Assembly: GCF_038007465.1 (NCBI RefSeq)
Contig: NZ_JBBOXF010000001.1
Location: 2,367,001-2,431,000 of the forward strand
From: Sporosarcina sp. FSL K6-1508
Lineage (GTDB): Bacteria; Bacillota; Bacilli; Bacillales_A; Planococcaceae
Direction: 5' to 3'
Length of the DNA: 64,000 nt
Under the pieces are notes generated by a model. It saw only the letters and a list, made by a program, of their open reading frames with translations, had not been told where the DNA came from and made no database searches. Position 1 is the first letter of the stretch, and each line of letters opens with the position of its first letter. The translations under genes were made by a program, and so were the position numbers. Of this stretch, positions 58,969 to 64,000 are shown one piece after another.

Positions 58969-59943
58969 ATGGCGCAACTTGTTAAGCTGCTCGACTATGT
59001 ATCCCGTTATGAACAAGATCTTACGCGTTATCCATCGCAGTATATCCGTCTAAAAAGGTATCAGTGGGAACGTATGAAAACTCAATGGGAAAGTGGAGCG
59101 GATTTATCAGAATGGCGACGAGAGATGGAGGAGGTAGAAGAACCGGAGGAGAGTAAGTGGTTTTCTCCTCTGCTCCGGGTCTTCGGCCAACGTAAAGATG
59201 TTGAGGCAGAGCAGAATCATAGCAACTGCGAAGAAGAAAAAAGTAGTGAAGAAGACGATTTTGGCTTTAGTCTAAACGTAATTCATAATCCTTCGACTCT
59301 TGAACAATTAAGAAAAGTTTATTTGGATCAGCTTTTTCATTTTCAAATCAAGTGGGCAAGCTCGACAATAATGGACAAGTCAAGGGTCGATTCACGTTTT
59401 TTGCGTGATACACTTTTACGAAGCTTCGCCCAGCAACTTCCAGATAATTATCTGTTGTTTTATTATCCGATTTTGTTGCTGAAGAAAGCGCCTGTTGAGT
59501 TGGACATTATCATTTTGACACCTGTTGAATGCATGTGTATTACAGTGCTGGAGCAACAGGATGTTGCTGCATTCAGCGGAAGCGGAGACCGATTCTGGTT
59601 AAAAAAACTGGGAGAAAAAGAAACGAAACTTCTCAGCCCGCTTATTGCACTTAATAGAACTGAAAAAATTATTTCAGGTATATTTAAAGCGCAAGAAATC
59701 GATTTTCCAGTACGTAAATATTTAATCTCACGCAACGGGTATATCGATCATCCAGGTTCAGCATTCGATGTGGATATAATCGATAGACGGGCATATGACA
59801 ACTGGTTTTCTTCACTTAAGAAAATGTCTGTACCGATGAAATCTACGCAATTCAAAGCAGGACAGGCAATACTTGACTTGGGACAAACGACGTCAATAAG
59901 CAGATTGTTTGGCGAAGAAAATTATACAGAAGAAGAGAAATAA
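58969..59943 (+). CDS. Uncharacterised protein, possible NERD-like nuclease domain
   Basis: 324 residues from ATG 58969, nine bases after GGAG; the ATG at 58963 is too close. The N-terminal 110 residues are charged (YEQDLTRYPSQYIRLKRYQWERMK, then an acidic run EEEKSSEEDD). The C-terminal part has PVELDIIILTPVECMCITVLEQQDV, which resembles the DxxxLxxxGxxxIEVK core of NERD domains without its usual Lys. The match is weak. No membrane segments. It lies between dat and trmB; the position suggests co-transcription with pepV-dat. Confidence 0.5.
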   Translation: MAQLVKLLDYVSRYEQDLTRYPSQYIRLKRYQWERMKTQWESGADLSEWRREMEEVEEPEESKWFSPLLRVFGQRKDVEAEQNHSNCEEEKSSEEDDFGFSLNVIHNPSTLEQLRKVYLDQLFHFQIKWASSTIMDKSRVDSRFLRDTLLRSFAQQLPDNYLLFYYPILLLKKAPVELDIIILTPVECMCITVLEQQDVAAFSGSGDRFWLKKLGEKETKLLSPLIALNRTEKIISGIFKAQEIDFPVRKYLISRNGYIDHPGSAFDVDIIDRRAYDNWFSSLKKMSVPMKSTQFKAGQAILDLGQTTSISRLFGEENYTEEEK

Positions 59944-60111
59944 CCTATAAATTGATTAGATAAGTTGAAGTATTGAATCCGGTTTATAAACTTAGGGCCA
60001 TAGCGGTATTGAATTGAATCATTAACTAGGCTCCTATCTAGTATACCGAAATATCCTGTTTTAACCTTTTTAGGCATAAATCATAAATTGAAATAGAAAA
60101 GAGTGTATACA

Positions 60112-60759
60112 ATGCGACTCCGCAATAAACCTTGGGCAAGGGATTACATGGCAGAACACCCTGATGTCCTTTTAGCAGAACCAGAAAAAATGATGAATGG
60201 CTGGCAAAACCTGTTTGGTAATGAGAATCCAATCCATATTGAAGTGGGATCAGGGATGGGGCAATTTATAATCGGCATGGCAATTGCTAATCCGGATGTT
60301 AATTATATAGGTATCGAGCATTTTGATAATGTTATTGTATCGGCGCTTGAAAAAGCGATTGAAGCTGACAAACCGTCAAATCTACGATTATTCCGTGCAA
60401 ATGGAATGGATCTCGCAACTATCTTCCACAAAGGGGAAATTGATCGAGTCTATTTGAACTTCTCCGATCCTTGGCCTAAAACAAGAAATGCCAAACGAAG
60501 ATTAACACATAAAACGTTTTTAAAGCTTTATGAGGAAGTACTTACGCCGGGCGGAGAAATCCATTTTAAAACGGATAACCGTTTGCTGTTTGAATACTCA
60601 CTCGTTTCGATGTCAGAGTATGGCATGATTCTTCGCTCTGTATCGCTCGATTTGCATGCGGAAATGCCTGAAGATAATATCATGACAGAATATGAAGAGA
60701 AATTTTCGGCAAAAGGGCACCCGATATATAGGCTTGAAGCTCAATTTAATAAGCTATAA
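60112..60759 (+). CDS. trmB: tRNA (guanine46-N7)-methyltransferase
   Basis: 215 residues from ATG 60112, the M in front of RLRNKPWARDYM; an ATG 9 bases earlier has a poorer site. Class I methyltransferase: IEVGSGMGQFIIGMA (SAM motif, about 43-57), YIGIEHFDN, and NFSDPWPKTRNAKRRLT (TrmB signature, about 118-134). HFKTDNRLLFEYSL ends the core. It makes m7G46 in tRNA variable loops. The 160-base spacer upstream holds no clear promoter; ytnP follows after 34 bases. Confidence 0.95.
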   Translation: MRLRNKPWARDYMAEHPDVLLAEPEKMMNGWQNLFGNENPIHIEVGSGMGQFIIGMAIANPDVNYIGIEHFDNVIVSALEKAIEADKPSNLRLFRANGMDLATIFHKGEIDRVYLNFSDPWPKTRNAKRRLTHKTFLKLYEEVLTPGGEIHFKTDNRLLFEYSLVSMSEYGMILRSVSLDLHAEMPEDNIMTEYEEKFSAKGHPIYRLEAQFNKL

Positions 60760-60793
60760 TTTCATGTAGGTAAGGGAAAGGGAGGATGTTTCT

Positions 60794-61639
60794 GTGGATA
60801 CATATACTTTTCACAATATGACGTTGACGTGGCTGGATGGAAGTGGGAACTATCTGGACGGCGGAACAATGTTTGGGGTGGTTCCAAAAGCGCTTTGGTC
60901 AAGGCGCTATGAAGCGGATGAACAAAATCGCATTAAAATGAGAAACGATCCGATTTTAATTCGTTATGAAGGAAAAAATATATTAATTGACACAGGGCAT
61001 GGCAAAGGGAAACTTTCAGAGAAAATGAAAAAGAATTTGGGGATAACGGAAGAGGCAAAAGTCGAGGAAAATCTTGTTGAGCTTGGTCTGTCACCAGGAG
61101 ACATTGATACTATACTTATGACGCATTTGCATAATGACCATGCGGCGGGTTTGACGGAATGGCGTGATGGGAATCTTGTTTCTATATTCCCGAATGCGGA
61201 TATTTACGTTTCTCAAACTGAATGGGATGAAATGCGTAATCCGAATATCCGTTCCAGAAATACATATTTAAAGGAGAACTGGGAGCCTGTCCAGCAACAG
61301 GTGAAGACATTCGAGGAAAGCATTACTATCCTGCCAGGAATCGAAATGATTCACACAGGCGGTCATAGCGATGGGCATAGTATTATCAAATTGACACAGA
61401 ATGGCGAGACGATTCTCCATATGGCTGATATTATGCCAACGCAGGCGCATAGTAATCCGTTATGGGTGCTAGCTTTTGATGATTATCCGATGACGTCAAT
61501 TTTTGCGAAAGAGAAATTGATGCAAGAAGCACTTGCTGGTGGATATAAATTTATTTTTTATCATGATGCCTATTATAGACTAATAAAATGGGATGCAAGT
61601 GGAAAGGAAATCATCGAAGCCGTCAAGGTTTCTCATTAA
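60794..61639 (+). CDS. ytnP: Metallo-beta-lactamase fold lactonase (YtnP-like)
   Basis: 281 residues, GTG start behind GGGAGGATGTTTCT. Zinc motif MTHLHNDHAAG (HxHxDH, about residues 110-120), then HTGGHSDGHS, MADIMP and FYHDAYY for the remaining ligands. The N-terminal WLDGSGNYLDGGTMFGVVPKALWS is typical of YtnP. B. subtilis YtnP is a quorum-quenching lactonase acting on N-acyl-homoserine-lactone-type signals. It follows trmB (ytmQ), as in B. subtilis. Confidence 0.9.
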   Translation: MDTYTFHNMTLTWLDGSGNYLDGGTMFGVVPKALWSRRYEADEQNRIKMRNDPILIRYEGKNILIDTGHGKGKLSEKMKKNLGITEEAKVEENLVELGLSPGDIDTILMTHLHNDHAAGLTEWRDGNLVSIFPNADIYVSQTEWDEMRNPNIRSRNTYLKENWEPVQQQVKTFEESITILPGIEMIHTGGHSDGHSIIKLTQNGETILHMADIMPTQAHSNPLWVLAFDDYPMTSIFAKEKLMQEALAGGYKFIFYHDAYYRLIKWDASGKEIIEAVKVSH

Positions 61640-61723
61640 GGACAGGCGCTGGAGTTTTAATGTTGAGTCGTTCTATGCACTGATTATCCAATGATTTCGA
61701 ACTTTATAGTTTCTAACGCAATT

Positions 61724-61771
61724 AAAAAACCGCTATACTACCGATAGAATTCGGCAGTGTGGCGGTTTTAA
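61724..61771. terminator. Bidirectional terminator between ytnP and ytzB
   Basis: AAAAACCGC/GCGGTTTTA outer stem with CCGA/TCGG inner stem and A/T runs on both strands. Confidence 0.75.
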
Positions 61772-61772
61772 T

Positions 61773-62087
61773 TTACATTTTTTTTAATTCGACGACTGTA
61801 CCTGTTTTTGCATCCGCTGCAAATTCGAATTGTTCCAGTTCGCCTTCTCTAATGCGTGATATTCCGCCGCGGTACACATCCATTGTAATAACATTGTTCG
61901 TGTATGGCTCAGTTTTCATGACGATCCATGAACCATCTATCGGACCTTCATTTTTAAAAGCATTTTTAATGGTGTTTAAAACAGAGTCTGCTGAAACATT
62001 CTGATTAACACGATCGATCGTTTCGCTGACAACGATTCCGGCCGCAATACCTGTTAACACGCCTGCTAGGAAATCCTTCAATTTCAT
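61773..62087 (-). CDS. ytzB: Small PepSY-like protein (YtzB-like)
   Basis: 104 residues from ATG 62087, preceded by GTAGGGGGTAAAACGAGT; the frame extends to 62132 without a better start. One N-terminal hydrophobic helix (FLAGVLTGIAAGIVVSETI), then an extracytoplasmic PepSY-like unit: VLNTIKNAFKNEGPIDGSWIVMKTEPYTNNVITMDVYRGGISR and EFAADAKTGTVVELKK. It is divergent from ytoP, the B. subtilis arrangement. Function unknown; PepSY domains are thought to inhibit peptidases. Confidence 0.8.
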   Translation of the reverse strand: MKLKDFLAGVLTGIAAGIVVSETIDRVNQNVSADSVLNTIKNAFKNEGPIDGSWIVMKTEPYTNNVITMDVYRGGISRIREGELEQFEFAADAKTGTVVELKKM

Positions 62088-62266
62088 ACTCGTTTTACCC
62101 CCTACATGGTTATTTAAACCAGTGTACCACACTACTATGATTCATTGCAGAGCTAGTCTATTGAAAATAGTAATTCGTTTTCCGAATTAAACATGGAAAG
62201 TTTCTGAATAATCGACTACACTATTTAATGTAGACAACATACATAAGAAGTGGGAGGCAATACTCT

Positions 62267-63340
62267 ATGCATAAGGATACAATTGAAATGTTCAGAACAT
62301 TAACGGAACTTCCGGGCGCGCCTGGCAATGAACACGCGGTGCGTAATTATATGCGGAATGAGCTTGGGAAGTATGCTGACGAATTGATCCAAGATAACCT
62401 GGGTGGTATTTTCGGTGTTAGAAAAGGGCCTGAAGATGGACCGCGTATAATGGTTGCGGGTCATATGGATGAAGTTGGATTTATGGTTAGCCAAATTACA
62501 GAAAACGGAATGATTCGTTTTCAGCCGCTTGGCGGTTGGTGGAGCCAAGTACTGTTAGCACAACGCGTTGAAATTATTACGGACAGCGGTCCGGTTATTG
62601 GTGTCATCGGTTCGATTCCGCCACATCTGTTAAGCGATGAAGTGCGCAATAAACCGATGGATATAAAAAACATGCTAATTGATATCGGTGCTGACAATTT
62701 GGGCGATGCTAAGAAAATCGGTATTCGTCCGGGGCAGCAAATCGTTCCAGTTAGCCCGTTCACTCCAATGGCGAATGATAAGAAAATACTTGCTAAAGCT
62801 TGGGATAATCGCTATGGGTGTGGGCTCGCAATCGAGCTCTTAAAAGAATTGCACGGTGAAAAACTGCCGAATAATTTGTACTCCGGTGCTAATGTTCTTG
62901 AAGAAGTTGGACTTCGCGGGGCTGCGGCAGCCGCAACAATGATTGATCCGGATTTATTCTTTGCACTCGATGCAAGTCCCGCAAATGATGCCACGGGGGA
63001 CAAAAATGAATTTGGTCAACTTGGAAAAGGGACATTACTTCGGATTTTTGACCGTTCGATGATCACTCACCGCGGCATGCGTGAATTTATTCTTGATATG
63101 GCTGAAACTCATAATATTCCCTACCAATACTTCATTTCACAAGGCGGGACGGATGCCGGACGGGTCCATATGTCGAATGAAGGCATTCCAAGTGCAGTTA
63201 TTGGTATTTGTTCGCGGTATATCCATACGTCGGGGTCGATCATCCATACGGACGACTACGCAGCAGCGAAGGAGCTTCTCGTGAAACTCGTCCAAGCATG
63301 TGATAAGACGACGGTAGAAACAATTAAAAGTAACGTATGA
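62267..63340 (+). CDS. ytoP: M42 family metallo-aminopeptidase (YtoP-like)
   Basis: 357 residues, ATG after AAGAAGTGGGAGGCAATACTCT. M42 motifs: MVAGHMDEVGFMVSQI (zinc His/Asp, about residue 68), KAWDNRYGCGLAIELL (bridging Asp), NVLEEVGLRGAAAAATM (catalytic Glu pair), FFALDASPANDATG and a C-terminal His ligand in SRYIHTSGSIIHTDD. It trims N-terminal residues (glutamyl/aspartyl preference in relatives). Synteny with ytzB supports YtoP. A terminator follows. Confidence 0.93.
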   Translation: MHKDTIEMFRTLTELPGAPGNEHAVRNYMRNELGKYADELIQDNLGGIFGVRKGPEDGPRIMVAGHMDEVGFMVSQITENGMIRFQPLGGWWSQVLLAQRVEIITDSGPVIGVIGSIPPHLLSDEVRNKPMDIKNMLIDIGADNLGDAKKIGIRPGQQIVPVSPFTPMANDKKILAKAWDNRYGCGLAIELLKELHGEKLPNNLYSGANVLEEVGLRGAAAAATMIDPDLFFALDASPANDATGDKNEFGQLGKGTLLRIFDRSMITHRGMREFILDMAETHNIPYQYFISQGGTDAGRVHMSNEGIPSAVIGICSRYIHTSGSIIHTDDYAAAKELLVKLVQACDKTTVETIKSNV

Positions 63341-63347
63341 TTTGAAC

Positions 63348-63388
63348 CCCGTCCTTGTGCTCTTAATTGGAGCAAAGGACGGTTTTCT
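63348..63388 (+). terminator. Terminator after ytoP
   Basis: CCGTCCT/AGGACGG outer stem with GCTC/GAGC inner stem, then TTTTC. Confidence 0.8.
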
Positions 63389-63414
63389 ATTTGAATATAT
63401 GGAGGGGAACATGC

Positions 63415-63933
63415 ATGGAATTTATGATTGGATCTACAAATCCTGCAAAAGTGAAAGCGGCAAAGGAAGTTCTTGCAATTCATTTCCCGTTGGCAAATCT
63501 TGTTGAAGCCGAAGTGGGATCAGGTGTTTCAGACCAGCCATTCGGTGATGATGAAACCAGATTAGGTGCTATCAACCGTGCATTGCGTGCAGCAGGAACA
63601 AAAACGGGTGTAGTCGGAATTGGACTGGAAGGCGGTGTCAGGATTCTTGAAGAGCAGATGTATCTTTGCAACTGGGGAGCATTGGCACTTCCTGACGGAA
63701 CAAGATTTACGGCTGGCGGTGCACAAATTCCGTTACCGAAAGAAATTGCGGATGAGTTGACGGCTGGGAAAGAATTGGGACCGGTAGTCGATAATTATTT
63801 CAAAACCAGCGGAATCCGGAATAAAGAAGGCGCCATCGGAATGCTGACAGCGAACGCGGTAAAGCGTGATGAGCTGTTTGTACACGTTTTACAGCTTCTA
63901 ATAGGTCAATATAAATATCATTTGAATTGTTAA
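63415..63933 (+). CDS. DUF84 family NTPase (inosine/xanthosine triphosphatase-like)
   Basis: 172 residues from ATG 63415, preceded by TGGAGGGGAACATGC. Motifs of the YjjX/DUF84 group: MIGSTNPAKVKAAKEVL (residues about 4-20), VGSGVSDQPFGDDETRLGAINRA, then GIGLEGGVRILEEQMYLCNWGALALPDG and TSGIRNKEGAIGMLTANAVKRDEL. The fold is that of ITPase/Maf-type house-cleaning enzymes which hydrolyse non-canonical purine NTPs; activity here is inferred. It follows ytoP on the same strand. Confidence 0.85.
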   Translation: MEFMIGSTNPAKVKAAKEVLAIHFPLANLVEAEVGSGVSDQPFGDDETRLGAINRALRAAGTKTGVVGIGLEGGVRILEEQMYLCNWGALALPDGTRFTAGGAQIPLPKEIADELTAGKELGPVVDNYFKTSGIRNKEGAIGMLTANAVKRDELFVHVLQLLIGQYKYHLNC

Positions 63934-63942
63934 TAAGTGGAG

Positions 63943-64000
63943 GTGATTTGTTACGTCATTAAGTTACAAGGTCTGAGAGGAAAACAGGTTGCAACGTCTT
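63943..64000 (+). other. Possible start of the next gene at the window edge
   Basis: A GTG at 63943 opens the only frame that stays open to the end of the window; it lies on a GGAGG-like sequence, so the start is doubtful. The few residues visible are too short to recognise. Confidence 0.15.

Overview
The window is low-GC DNA from a Bacillales firmicute. Three things point there: B. subtilis-like gene neighbourhoods (ytfP, ytgP, rsuA-type, ytzE, pepV, dat, trmB, ytnP, ytzB, ytoP), AGGAGG-type ribosome binding sites with many TTG/GTG starts, and T-box, TPP and cobalamin leaders. A Planococcaceae member such as Sporosarcina is my best guess, but that is inference. I saw no rRNA, tRNA, CRISPR array or prophage.

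Layout. 1-2.2 kb: a partial RND efflux pump (swrC-like) divergent from a yerO-like TetR gene, with two operator-like palindromes between. 2.3-4.1 kb: a GIY-YIG-like small protein, a possible structured RNA and an uncharacterised gene. 4.8-18.3 kb: the most coherent block. It holds rpoN/sigL, a cobalamin riboswitch with terminator plus a cre site ahead of a methylcitrate-cycle operon (mmgD-prpD-prpB), a CBS-PAS-AAA+-Fis sigma-54 activator, a consensus -24/-12 promoter, an acyl-CoA dehydrogenase-mmsB-mmsA operon, and on the other strand a 3-hydroxyisobutyryl-CoA hydrolase and a frameshifted enoyl-CoA hydratase. Read together, these enzymes take the valine intermediate isobutyryl-CoA to propionyl-CoA and then to pyruvate and succinate without B12. 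The riboswitch would shut the B12-independent propionate route when B12 is plentiful.

18.4-21.4 kb: a Mn-type ABC transporter behind a promoter followed by three DtxR/MntR-like palindromes. 21.4-24.9 kb: tenA-thiZ-thiX-thiY under a TPP riboswitch. 25-29.2 kb: sbcDC. 29.3-34.1 kb: SDR plus TetR, brnQ, a GntR regulator, VanZ-like and GNAT genes. 34.2-35.6 kb: two tandem LysM-3D cell-wall proteins, each behind a WalR box. 35.8-39.7 kb: a citrate-type two-component system and a CitMHS transporter. 39.9-46.8 kb: a PadR operon, an SDR, ytqAB, an MFS transporter and a CoA-transferase pair. 46.8-49.7 kb: T-box-controlled leuS. 49.9-64 kb: carbonic anhydrase, then the ytfP-to-ytoP housekeeping cluster and a DUF84 NTPase.

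The intergenic DNA holds several repeat families. Three copies of a TIR-bounded, MITE-like element (TATATATGTTGAA / TTCAACATATATA) occur. Two arrays of about 10-bp cores spaced every 21 bp both lie between convergent genes. Long perfect palindromes are also present, one of them inside the leuS leader. All calls come from reading the sequence; no database search was possible.
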